Positions 42,405-53,620 of a DNA stretch of 64,000 nucleotides are shown piece after piece. How positions within the stretch are numbered: the stretch's first letter is position 1; every line of letters begins with the position of its first letter. The DNA is from Entoloma clypeatum (lineage: Eukaryota > Basidiomycota > Agaricomycetes > Agaricales > Entolomataceae). The stretch lies in the NCBI GenBank assembly GCA_963565915.1, contig OY751492.1, positions 1 to 64,000 on the forward strand, in the 5' to 3' direction. The notes under the pieces were generated by a model that searched no databases, was not told where the DNA came from, and saw nothing but the letters and a program-made list of their open reading frames with translations. A program made the position numbers and the translations under genes.

Positions 42405-44193
42405 ATGGCCTCACAGACATCCATCCCAGACTTTGCCGCCTTCAAGGCTACATTCAATGGTGACATAGTAACCCCTTCTGACCCCGATTACGCGTCTGCG
42501 ATTGCCCGATGGGCCATCAATGCAGAGCGCCGAGCCAGCATCGTAGCGTTTGTGAAAGACGAGGCTGATGTCGTGCTCGCTATCAACTACGCTCGGGACA
42601 ATTCTCTTCCGATCGCGATCAGGGGAGGGGCACACAACTCATCTGGGACGTCGTCCAGCGAGGACGGACTCGTCATCGATCTTTCGAGGTACATCAAGAC
42701 GGTCAAGGTCGATCAGGAGAGGAAGGTGATCCATGTGGGCGGAGGAGCGCTCTGGGGAGATGTGGATCGAGAAGCGATAAAGTATGGGATGGCGACGGTC
42801 GGTGGAACAGTCAACGATGTGAGTGATTCGATCCCTAAATGATACGAACCCTTTTCGCTCAATTCTTGTACCAGACCGGAGTTGGAGGGTTCGTTCATGC
42901 TACGATTCTCGATGATACTGCCCTTTTACCAATGAAGCCCTCAGTCTTATCCTTGGAGGCGGGTTTGGTTGGCTCACACCGCAACATGGGTTGACCATTG
43001 ACAACCTTTCGCAGGTATGTCTTGGGCGGGGCTCCTCTCAGACGAGTTTACTATATGTGACGTTTCTAGGCGACTGTCGTTACTGCAGGCGGGTCAATTT
43101 TAAACGCCAACGCCGTCGAAAATTCCGATCTCTTTTGGGCTATTAGAGGCGGGGGGTCGAACTTTGGCGTTGTCACCGAATTCGTTCTCAAGCTACATTC
43201 TCAACGTCGTACAGTTTTCGCAGGAGCGCTCATCTTTGCACCTCAGGCATTGGAGAGATTGGTCTCGGTTACGACTGAATGGTGGGCGAAGGCCGGAGAG
43301 AAGGAGGGCATGTTCCAAATAGCCACAGTCTTACCCGACGGAAAGGTACGATCTCGCTACCACCTGTGCTAGAGATGTTCAGCCTATTTTTCAGCCTGCC
43401 ATCATCCTCTCCCTGTTCTACAATGGTTCTGAAGCCGAGGGACGGTCGAATTATCAGGCTTTCTTTGATATTGGTACGTTTTGTTTCACTTCTGCTTACC
43501 ATTGCAAGTTTTCATCCAATGCAGGTCCAATTGTGGATAGGACGCGCGAGATGCCCTACGAGGAAGTGAATACGCTGCAGGTGGGTCTAGTCCACGCTTC
43601 CGTCATGCGATAGAACAAAGTTTGGTCCAGAATGCCGCTGCCGCTGTTCATGGCCACGGTCGATTTTTGAAAGGCGTTACCCCCCGCGCACCTCACTATC
43701 CGTCCATCGCTCAAGCCCAAACCCGCGCCGCAGATATTACCAAGAGCCCTACTTCTGATGGGTTTAGGGTCACTCTCGGGTTTGAGTATCTCCCTATGGA
43801 CAAGGTGGCTTGCGTGCCACGAAGTGCGACGGCGTTCCGGCGTGATCCAGCACCGAATGTCTTGGTCATGATTGCGTGGACGAAAGACAGCAAAGCCAGT
43901 ATCGACAAAGCGAGAGCATACGCCAATGAAATTGCGGATATTCTAGTTGACCATCGGGACGACAAGGAATCAAGCTTGGGGTATAGTAACTACGGCACGT
44001 CCCTTCCTCGATGCCTGTGGCGAAAGCTGACGTTCGGCACCCTATAGATGCGGATGCGGGGCATATTGCGAGTGGGTTCGACAAATCGAAAGTGGTGTTT
44101 GCGGAGAATTACCCGAAGCTTCAGGAGATCAAGAAACGATATGACCCCACGAATATTTTCAACAAGTGGTTCCCGATTACCCCTGCATTGTGA
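42405..44193 (+). CDS. BBE-like FAD-dependent oxidoreductase (intact)
   Basis: Eight exons (42405-42818, 42875-42888, 42945-43014, 43070-43345, 43395-43473, 43525-43580, 43631-43985, 44048-44193) join in frame to 469 residues, typical for fungal enzymes of this family. Features: PCMH-type FAD-binding domain with IAIRGGAHNSSG (the His is the candidate flavin-linking residue, about residue 75), TGVGGLILGGGFGWLT spanning the 14-nt micro-exon, DLFWAIRGGGSNFGVVTEF, and a BBE-type C-terminus with YDPTNIF. There is no signal peptide, so it is likely intracellular. Substrate unknown; relatives oxidise alcohols, sugars or alkaloid-like compounds. A broken inverted copy is at 14664-16330. The last intron (43986-44047) has a less certain donor. 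Confidence 0.85.
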
Positions 44194-44564
44194 TTTTGAA
44201 ATCTGGCTTGGCACCTCACAAAGTTCATTTATGTATGTTGTTTTGTTGTAGGATTTTGATTATAGGAGTTTAGAGTTATTATTCATTTCGGAGGGGTTGT
44301 CAGTCTTACAAAAAAGGGGGAGATCGGACTGGTAGCCGTCTAGGCGATCTCTGTGGAGATGTCGCGTGAGGGATAGGAAGAAGGGACGGTCGTGTATGTT
44401 CGCATCCGTGTTAGGAGTCTCGGGAACGTGCATCAACTCGTGGGATCGTGTCTCCGCCTGTCTCCCGCATTCATCATCACCATGGCATACCTTTCTGGTG
44501 TCCACAATTCAGCACACAAGGCGTCAAGGCAACCTTGTCTTTCGCACCATTCACCACCCACACA
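44194..44564. other. 3' flank of BBE-like gene, nothing recognised
   Basis: Probably 3' UTR and intergenic sequence. No structure noted. Confidence 0.4.
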
Positions 44565-45194
44565 ATGGTGAAGTTCCCAGCACGACGTGGACCACCGCCG
44601 ATACATCCTGACAGAAAGCCGGCCCACTTCTCGCACAACCCGCCTCCATCTTCTTACCCCCATTCTCCTTCGTCGTCTATAGCACGTGCCCCATCCTCAC
44701 CCACCTTATTAGCCTTCTCAGGCGCCACGTCGTCTTCACACCTGGCTTGTAAAGTCAGCACCACAAATCCTCGCCCACGTCATGCGTCTTCAGATCCAAG
44801 TCCCTTCACTATCCCTCTTCCTCCCCTTCTCCCTCGGGTGAATCTCCACCGGTCGCACCGCCGAGGAGGACACGCCCGGAAAGCGTCAAGGTGCTTTCTA
44901 ACCACGGGGGCACCACATTCGTTGAGGGCCAAGATGATGGAGATGGGCCTGGCTCGGTCGCCGGCTTATGTACAGGTGCACAGGAGGTCGTCTCTCTTTG
45001 TCTCATCGACCCCGCACTCGACTGGTGGCGAGCCAACGGCGGCGGCGTTCCCGCTGTCGTTGCAGCCGAGGTTGGAGAAGGCGAGGTGTATAGCCGAGGC
45101 TGGGCTGAGAAAGCGGGGGGTTACTTCCAAGCCGATGGCGGAGAGGGATCATTGGGTGCAGAGACGAGAGACGGAGGAGAGGACGGCACGATGA
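44565..45194 (+). CDS. Hypothetical Pro/Ser-rich protein
   Basis: Open from ATG 44565 (VKFPARRGPPPIHPDRKP) for 209 codons. The first half is Pro/Ser-rich; the second has a more ordered look, with basic segments such as HARKASRCFLTTGAPHSLRAKMMEMGL and PRLEKARCIAEAGLRKRGV. Splicing beyond 45194 may extend it. An overlapping alternative frame at 44891-45349 is also open, so the coding frame is not certain. No family recognised. Confidence 0.35.
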   Translation: MVKFPARRGPPPIHPDRKPAHFSHNPPPSSYPHSPSSSIARAPSSPTLLAFSGATSSSHLACKVSTTNPRPRHASSDPSPFTIPLPPLLPRVNLHRSHRRGGHARKASRCFLTTGAPHSLRAKMMEMGLARSPAYVQVHRRSSLFVSSTPHSTGGEPTAAAFPLSLQPRLEKARCIAEAGLRKRGVTSKPMAERDHWVQRRETEERTAR

Positions 45195-45758
45195 GGATCA
45201 GCCTCGTTCAGGAACAGGTGGTGTGGCTACGCGGAGGCGGGAGTGGGACGAACGCGGGCGGTGAGTCGATTGGATTCAACACCGCAAGACCTTTGACCCA
45301 CACAGCGTGGATCCTACGAATGCGATACGAATATCAGATGCGACTCTGATGCTGGAAAGGAACTTCGAGCCAGATTGGGAGCGCGCGACAGTGAGGAGAG
45401 CGAGAGGGAGCGGAGGAAGTGGGGGACGGAGACCAAGGAGTACTAGAGAGACGCGTTGAGACGCCCGGCTAGTGACGGAGATTATCCTGAACCTGGTGAC
45501 GTCCTCTGGGGGGACGAGTGTTACCGATGTTTTCCCGACATGCTTTCAAAACTATCTTGGAAATTCGCTCCTCTTCTGGCCTGAAAACGTCGTGTTAGCT
45601 TATCAATTGGATACACTGAGCAGTAATTTACCTAACGTATAATTCCACCGTTGTTTCGCCAGCTGGGCCTATCAAATTCACATAAGACGTCCGGCCCACT
45701 GCTTTCCATTGCAGAAAATGCAAGTTACCCTCCATACTACATCGAGGAAGTAGTGACA
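45195..45758. other. Intergenic, nothing recognised
   Basis: Lies between the hypothetical gene and the 3' end of the F-box gene. No convincing features. Confidence 0.35.
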
Positions 45759-46922
45759 TCACCAAACCTTCGGCTTCATAGTGTCTGTGTATATCAGAAC
45801 ACAATTGGGATGAATCTGGAGGTAGGACATCATCAGTGAATCAAGTTCCGACCACTTCTCAGATACATCTTGGAAGTCCCATGGGCTGGCACCGACTGAG
45901 CACATGAATACAGGGTTCTCGACCTTGCTGCTCTCCAGATAGGCCGTTAAATGATAGACGTATAATTGAGGTGTTCCGCTATATAATCCAACGAAATTGA
46001 GAGCCTTGTTCACCTTGGTTACCAAGGGAGCGAGTGACATTGAGTGTGCAGCAGAGCAATATTGGACACCTGTACGAAGCGATGGGGCAGGCAAATGACG
46101 AACCGTCAAAGTGGATTCTCAACCACTGAAGAGACCCTCCCAACCTGTAAGTAAACTTCGCCAGTGCGAACATATATTCCGCTCTCAGATACCTGATATG
46201 GAGTGCTGCGATCCTCGGCGGGAGCTCCATCTTTCCTAGCCATTCAAGACATTGATGTTGAACGTGTCCGCGGTGTAACGCGAGCGTGAGGGTGTGGACA
46301 CTGTTGGGCAAGCGAAGGTGGTCGGCACTCTCACCACTAGGAGGGGAGTGCTTGTATCTCAGGGCCAACACCTCAAGTTTAGGAAAAGAGCAGATAAAAC
46401 GGACTGCGTCGCCGAACGTGCTGAGGCAGACGTGTATGTCAATCGGGGAAATGCTGAGGGGAGGCCACACAGATAATCAAAATCGTAGATCCACGGAGGG
46501 GTAGAGCCAGATTGGAGGAGAAGAATTTCAACGGAGGGGAGCGTAGAGTGCAACCATGGTCGTGGAAGCTCCTTCCTTGGTGATGGATCAGGCGGTGAAG
46601 GGAGTAGAGAACGCAGAAATTCCGGTAATAGGAGGTGCAAGAGGAAGGGAATTATTGGGCATTGGGGGAAGTCGATGAGATGCTTGATCTGTTCGAAATG
46701 GCGTCCCCCGCGAGGCGTCAGGTCCATCAGAAAGATATGTGGGTAGGAGTAAAGCGAATCGGGGAAGATTTCCCAAGTGAGTTGGTTCAACCAGATGAGG
46801 TGAAACAGGTGGCGTCGGCAGACTGGCACCCATGCCTTGCAGACGACACTGCAGTTTTTGAGGCTAGGCCTGTCCGCCGACAGCCAGTCAATAATTTCAT
46901 CGAATATGTCTTGGTAGAACAT
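45759..46922 (-). CDS. F-box protein with LRR-like C-terminal region, frame broken
   Basis: Starts at ATG 46922 with an F-box: DIFDEIIDWLSADRPSLKNCSVVCKAWVPVCRRHLF. Such proteins recruit substrates to SCF ubiquitin ligases. After TLPSVEILLLQSGSTPPWIYDFDYL the frame must shift to continue into LSISPIDIHVCLSTFGDAVRFICSFPKLEVLALRY (about 46475), the expected pattern for basidiomycete F-box proteins. No usable intron lies at the switch, so this is a 1-nt indel or a sequencing error. A last exon reads VNKALNFVGLYSGTPQLYVYHL and ends at 45759. These families are large and often include decaying members. Confidence 0.6.
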
Positions 46923-47070
46923 CGTTTATCAGGGTTGGCTTGTCCTTATTTGGACATCGTATCACGAGTGAATATTTGAATTTGCACATGTTTGCGGCAT
47001 AATCTGTTAGCAAAAGGAATTGTAAAAATAACGTTTATTTTGCTCTTGGTCGACGAGGACGATAGCGCCG

Positions 47071-50000
47071 ATGAACTCGGACGCCCAGGAGGCGGCAATG
47101 GGCCTCCTCAGCCTTTCCCCCAACAACATTCCACCACCGCCCGCAGTCGTTCCCCAAAAGCGCAAGTTCCCTCCTCCCCAGACCCATCACTACCAGAACG
47201 CACATGGCAGTGACCACCCAACAAAGAGACGGTCGACGCAGAGAATAGTGGTCCAATACCACCCTCAATCGGGGCCAGAGAATGAGAAGGAGAAAGAGCT
47301 AGAGCCAGAGCCAGAGCCAGCGGGAGAGCTGGAAACGGTAGGGGAGGAGGGGGACATATCGACGGAGAGTATACGGTGTATATGTGGATCGACGTACGAC
47401 GACGGCTTCAGCATCGCATGCGATGACTGCTCCCGCTGGTGCCACGCCGCCTGCTTCGGCATTGTCGAGGGCGAGGTCCCGGAGGAATGGCGCTGCTGGG
47501 TGTGCGTTCCTCGCTTTGTCGACAGGGACCACGCCGTCAAGCTGCAAAAGGAGCGCCAGCGGCTCGCCCATGAGCACCTGCTCGTTGTCGAGCGCGAGAA
47601 GGAGCGCCAGCGGAGGCGCATGAGCCCAGGCGTCGACCGCAGACACCGACGGGCTAGCACCGCCAACGATGGCCACAACAATAAACGCAAGCGCAGGGCC
47701 TCTATTCTTGCCCCACCTGCGCCTGTTGCACCCCCCGCCACCCACAACGACGACGATGTCGACGTGCTCGTCGACGTTGACGACCCCTGGACCCACTCGT
47801 ACGTCCCCATCACTCACGACGTCGTCCCCAACACGGCCACCCGCGACCACCTGCGTCGGCAGGCCCAGAATTGGCGCGGCATCACCGCCATCGAGCCTTG
47901 GTCTCCACCCCCCATCGCCATCCAGCAGCTCCCCGCTGAAGACCCCGCTGTCCGTCCACCCTCGTACGCCGTTCACACCACCCAGCCTATTCCGTCAGAA
48001 CACCTCATCACCCCCTTTACCAGCGCCATCACTCCCTCCGCCGTATACCTCTCCGACCCTCTCAACGCCTACGCCCACCTCGGCATGCCCAAGCCCTTTG
48101 TCCACCTCGTTGGTCCCCCACTCGATCTCGCCCTCGATGCACGCATTTCAGGCGACAAAGCCCGTTTCGTCCGCAGCGGATGCAGACCCAACGCCGTCCT
48201 TCGTCCCATCCTCTGCCCATCCCCCCGGGGGAACGGGGAAATAACCGAACAGGTCGACAATGACGAGACCACACTCGGGTTTGCAGTCTTTGCCGCAAGA
48301 GACCTCAAGGCCGACGAAGAAGTCGTCCTTGGCTGGGAGTGGGACGATGGCAATGTCGTCCACTCTCTCCCAGCCCTTATCCAATCCCCACACATGTTCC
48401 CGTGAGTTCTCTCCTACTACGAACGAACGTGTCGATGACATCCCCCACCGCCCCAGCCCAGCACACTACGCCCACCTCCGTGCTCAAATGAACAATATCC
48501 TCCACCTCCTCACCTCCACCTTCACCACCTGTGCCTGCGGCTCCCGCGCCCGGGACTGTGCCCTTGCACAGATGGAACGTTTCGTCAAGGTCGATCAGGC
48601 TATCCCCCCCCAACACCGGCGGCACTCGGACGACGAAGGGGAACCCATCGACTTGGGGCCTCTCATTGGTCGCAAGCGCGGGTTCAGGACGAGGGCGAGG
48701 ATGAAGGGCTCGGGTGGTATGGGAGGGGTCGAGATGTGGGCTACCCCAGAGGCTATTTCAGAGGCTAGACCAAGTCGGCCGCGGGAGATCGATGGCGATA
48801 TCTCGATGGCCGTCGATGGAGACGAGACGGAGGATGAAGATGTCCCTCTCGGGCGTCGACAGGAGGAACAGTGGAGAGGACAGGAGCCGGAGTGGCACCA
48901 CAGTCGGACGGAGACGCAGAAGCAGCTGCGTCCGCCTGATCCAGACCCACCACTACCAACCAGTGTTTCATCGACAAACGAGGGCAAGAAGGGTCGTCGG
49001 CGCGAGGAGCGGGGGGGACCGAGGAGGATTTCATGGGACGACGATCCGCCAATGGACTGCGAGCAAGAGGAGGTAAGGGAGGAGAAGGAGGCATGGATGC
49101 CACCGAAGATGAGGAAGAGGTGGATTCATCGGGAGATGGAGGCATTGAAGGAGATGTATGGGTCGGCGGAAGGGGAGGCGGACCTGAAATGGGAGGAGAG
49201 GGCGAAAGGTGGTGCGGATCTGAATTGGGAGGAGAGGGCGAAAGATGGTGCGGGCATGGATACCTTTGCTGTTGAAGCCAGGAAAGGGGATGACGTGGAG
49301 ATAACTGGTATGTATCTTTTTCATAAAGAAGACCCAAGCCCATACATTCAACGCAGATGTGATTCGACCTCCAGCATTGGATGGAATGGTCAATGACTTG
49401 ACTGTCGAGGGCGAAGGTGTGTTTATCCAGCTTCAGAAACAGGGGGAAGGCGCGTTAAACTATGGCCTCCGTCTAGCCCCTGCAGCCTCCCAAGAAGACC
49501 TCCAACCCGTCCAAGACCGAATACGTTGTCCCTCAACGACCCCTTCATTTCCCGACACGCCGGCTAGTCCTGTACATCAGGTTGCCACTCCTCAAGCCCC
49601 TGTCCACCTCCACCCGGGTCATGGCCTACTCGCCCCACCAGCCGCCTCACCCTCCGAATCCTTTGCGCGGCTCTCCCTCGCCTCACCCGCCATTCAGTCA
49701 GCCCCTTCACCACCATGTCGTCCTCCGCTCTCTTCCCTACACTATTCGTGGATACCAGAATCCCAAGCACAGGATTCACCTACGATGGATACCCTCCAGC
49801 CACAAGACCATCCTGTTCCACCCCCTTCTGCAGCAGGTGACGATGCTTGCCCAGCCTCGTCACCCGCCTCACCCGACATACCTCCAGCCGCGTCGCCATC
49901 GACATTTGGCCTGGCGTTGTCTATGGTTGAGTCACAGCCACCGTTCCCCGATATTCAGGCGGATGTGGAGGAGGGTGCAGGATCCCCGCAGGTGTTGCAC

Positions 50001-51422
50001 GCCTCTTGGAGCCCGTTGCGACGTGCTAGTTCGGCGGCGCCGGAAGAACCCCAGGAGATGTCTATGGAAGCAGAGCAAGAAAAGGTTGAGGAGCAAGAAC
50101 TTTCATCATCCCCAGCACCGGCCAGCACCGGCCCGCGGCTATCTGTGCCTCATAAGACCGGCGCTACGGATTACTACCCGGAGCTTCGTTCTGACGAGGA
50201 AATCGTCCCCCCACGTGTCGCTGCTGTCGAGCCTCCTTCGCCGTCGATATCTATGAACTATAGACCTGAGCGTTCGCCATCAACTGAGCCTCCACCACCT
50301 ATAGAGATTCGGTCACCTACGGCCTCACCCGCACTGCATCATGATGACTCACTACAATCTCAAGAGCCGGCAACAGGCGTTGAAGAACCCCCGCCAACAA
50401 CACCCGGCGCCGCACCCAAAGTCAAGATGTCGCTCAAGGACTTTGCAGCAAGGAGGAAGAAGCGGAAGGAGGAGGAGAAGGTGGGAGGTACGAGTGCCGG
50501 GACGAGCGTTGAAGCTTCTCCCGTCATCATCCAGCTGGGGCTTGCGGCGGATACGGGGGTCGGCGGCGAAGGAGTGGCGAGAGGCGATGGGGAGGTCACT
50601 GGGAAGCCGATGAACCATTCGTCGGCGGGGGCCCCCATGGAGCGCAGGAAGGATGAACCCACGAAGACGGAGAGTCGTGTTGCTGATACGAATGGGACTT
50701 TGAAGCTGGAGGATGTCGAGGTGTCCAGTCTCCCAAGCAAGCCAATTCGTACGGAAAGGTCGCAAGCTCCACTGCTCCCAACCTCTTCTCCAAACACTCC
50801 TGCTCGCGAACCTACGACCACCCTCAAGGCGAAATTGGAGCTCCTCGACAAGCCCATCCCTCTAGCCGCACAAACACCCTTCACCCCTTCACCTCGACCT
50901 GAGATCCCATGCACACCCTCTCCTGCCAATTTCACTCCCCAGTCACGTCAGCCCTCTCAGGAAGAAGGCGAGATCCTGATTCCACGAGGCGACACTCCCC
51001 CTTTTATCAAACTCCTCCCAGCCCTCACATCCGCGCGCTCTGCATACGTCCCCCGATCACGCACTCCCCCAACCCAACCCCGATCCTTCTTAATGGCCGC
51101 ATCACCTCCGCCATTTTCTCGCCCTCCACCAAGCGGTCCACGCGCTCTCAGGATGAGCTCGACCTTCCAGCATCCACCCTCAGCGCGAGGGGGTCTCGTT
51201 GCACGGCCTCTGCCCAGCGGACCGTCGTCTTCTTCGGATATTGACGCCCGACGTCATTCCGACTATGACAGGGACCGCTCGCAAACGCCACGGCTCCCTC
51301 CTTCTGCCCCGCGTGGTCCGTCCGCAGACCGGGAGAGAATGGACGCAGACCGGGATTGTGAACGTCCTTCTTTGGTTGCCCGCTCCAGAGTGAAGCCTGG
51401 CGTTGGGAGTTGGGGCCGGTGA
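47071..51422 (+). CDS. Set3-like PHD-finger and SET-domain protein
   Basis: Three exons (47071-48401, 48457-49307, 49357-51422) with introns of 55 and 49 nt give 1415 residues. The PHD finger (about residues 103-146) reads CICGSTYDDGFSIACDDCSRWCHAACFGI...WRCWVC, matching the C4HC3 pattern. A diverged SET domain (about 340-440) includes KARFVRSGCRPNAVLRPI and FAVFAARDLKADEEVVLGW. PHD plus SET in this order is the yeast Set3 / animal SETD5-KMT2E layout. Set3 binds methylated H3K4 in a histone-deacetylase complex and is thought to lack methyltransferase activity. The canonical SET motif NHSC is replaced (GCRPN), consistent with no catalysis. The long C-terminal half is low-complexity, rich in Pro, Ser, Glu and Arg, with two tandem copies of a DLxWEERAK segment. 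Confidence 0.8.
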
Positions 51423-51929
51423 TGTTTATTGCTCGACGCGATGCCTGCCTTTTGTGGTGTTTTCGTTTTTTATCATTGTTGTCCTCATTGTTAGTATTGC
51501 GTCTTTTCCTGCTTTTCCTTCAATTCACGGGACTTTCTTTTCCTATGTAGTTGCTCATTGTGAGTTCGTGCTAGTACCTCGTTGCTATTACGTTTTTTGT
51601 CGTGAATGACTGTTAATCTTGATCACTACTGGGTTATGTAGGTTGTTGGAATACCACCTGTATCACAAGACTGCTGATCTTCACGACGGGGGGAAGATTG
51701 ACCACGTACAGATACTGGCACGCTAGTTAATGAAGGTTTCATACTTACTGTCATCAGCCAAACAGATACTCAAATGGGTTGGTCTAAGCAGGCCTTGCAG
51801 TGGGGGATACTATTAGGGTGAGAAGAGGATCACTCAGGGATAGTCGGCGCGTACGACTTGGGCCAGTACACCTGCTCCACCCTCAGTCACTCCTTTCTCG
51901 CGGACGCCGCGTCTCTACAACGGTCTCGC
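51423..51929. other. 3' flank of Set3-like gene
   Basis: T-rich 3' UTR-like sequence, then unassigned DNA. Similarity to the ABC gene's 3' flank starts near 51930. Confidence 0.4.
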
Positions 51930-53620
51930 CAGGATCTTGACACCTACTACAAGGACTCCCATCGCTATAGTCAGTGAGAGATCGCCGATGATTGCTTTGA
52001 ACATGGGACGCGAAGTATAAAGTGATGCTTCAGTTGTGCCTCCGATGCCACTAATGTCGATGAGGAGTGGGTGTTGTCCGGGTGTTTCTTTTCTAAATGC
52101 TAAGATTTCGCTGCGTACATGATATACAAGATGTTAGATGCTACAGCGTTCATTCGTAAGAATCCGTGCGTGGTGATGAAATATCTGCAGGAGGAACAAC
52201 ACAGTGGCGGCAAAGACTCCTCCACCCACACCCCTCCCCTCATTAATGCCGCGAAGGTGCCCTGCTTCCTCGCTAGTTGATCAAACGTCCCCTCTTCCTT
52301 GATCTTCCCTCCATCGACAACCACTATTCGATCACACATCCGCATAACCTCCACCTTATGCGTCACCATCACTGTCGTCGCCTTCACCCCCATCTCTAGA
52401 CCTCACGACGCCCCCAATCGCCTCCAACACCATCTTCTGATTCTCAGGATCCAACGCGCTCGTACACTCATCCGATATCAAAACATCCGCCTCCCTCGCC
52501 AGCGCCCTCGCAATCTGCAACCTCTGCGCCTGCCCGCCCGAAATCAGCGCCCCGTTCTCTCCAACAGGCGTGTCATATCCCTTCTCCAACCCCATGGTGA
52601 ACTCGTGGATGTTCGCCTGCTTGGCCGCGCGACGGACATCCACCTCCGACACCTCGTTTGCTTCGCTCCCGTACCGGATGTTCTCGGATATGCTGGCGTC
52701 AAAGAGGTTGGGGTGTTGAGCGACCACGGAGAGGTGATGCCGCAGGGAGCCCAAGGGCGCGTTTCCGGAGGTGGGTTATCCATGACATCCCGCAGGACTC
52801 CATGATGAAGTACTTCAGGCCCAACAAAAGCCCATCCAGAGCGGCGATACCGAGGACGATGCTACCGGAGCGGTTCATAAGCGTGATGTTGTGGGCGCCG
52901 GTCGAGACCTCGAAGAGGAGGCGGGAGAGGAGGAAGGAGAAGAGAGGGGTCATTGTGCCGGACAAGACGCAGACGACGAGGCCGAGGAACAATACGGACT
53001 TGTGCGGGATGCTGGGATACGATGCTCGGACCGTGTTCCAGAAAGATGGAGTGCGTTGGAATTCTGCAACATCGCCCTGGTATTGCACCCTGATCTCCAA
53101 ACTGGACTCGTTTGCGGGAGGGCGAACGCCGCCAATGCAAGTGCTACGAGCTGGAGAGCTGCGACCCCAACACCATGGAGCAGATCTGCTGCGTCGTGGG
53201 GGGTGGGGTTGCTTTGTGGGAAGGCGGAGAAAGTAGCAAACGCCTGTCCGACGACGTGGGTCATGAAGGGGACAACACCACCAGCCACAGTGGAGGAGAA
53301 TATGGCCGGGAGGAGGAGGGAAAAGACATGGCGGGCAGAGAGGTGGGAGAATAAAAGATGGATGGAGGGTATTGGTGGGTTGGGTGTATGAGGGCCGACA
53401 GAGAGTGTATCGTCGGAATAGATGGGTGACCGGATATCGTGCTTGAGATCGTAATTCGTCGTCGTCGTCGTGTCCACTGCAAGACGGCTCATAGCAAATA
53501 AGAAACAGGAGAACACGCTCGGAGAACGGTGGTCGCCCACTCATCCCATCTTTTTCTTTTGTTTCCTTCCGAGAGACAGAACAATGTTGGATTCATTTTT
53601 CGTCCCTGAACGATATTTCC
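51930..53620 (-). pseudogene. Internally deleted copy of the Ste6-like ABC transporter
   Basis: Three colinear blocks match the intact gene at 17012-21424, in the same orientation and order. 53115-53540 matches the N-terminus and first membrane segments, 52749-53109 matches the region before and into the second membrane domain, and 52196-52745 matches the NBD2 C-terminal part. Missing are most of TMD1, all of NBD1, most of TMD2 and the NBD2 Walker A. The junctions (near 52747 and 53112) show short shared strings such as GAGCCCAAGGG and TTGCGGG. Upstream and downstream flanks are also similar. It cannot encode a transporter. Confidence 0.88.

Noticed and set aside
49419..49432. A tiny intron (GTGTGTTTATCCAG) in the Set3-like gene
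   Set aside because: Fourteen bases is too short, and the sequence reads through in frame.
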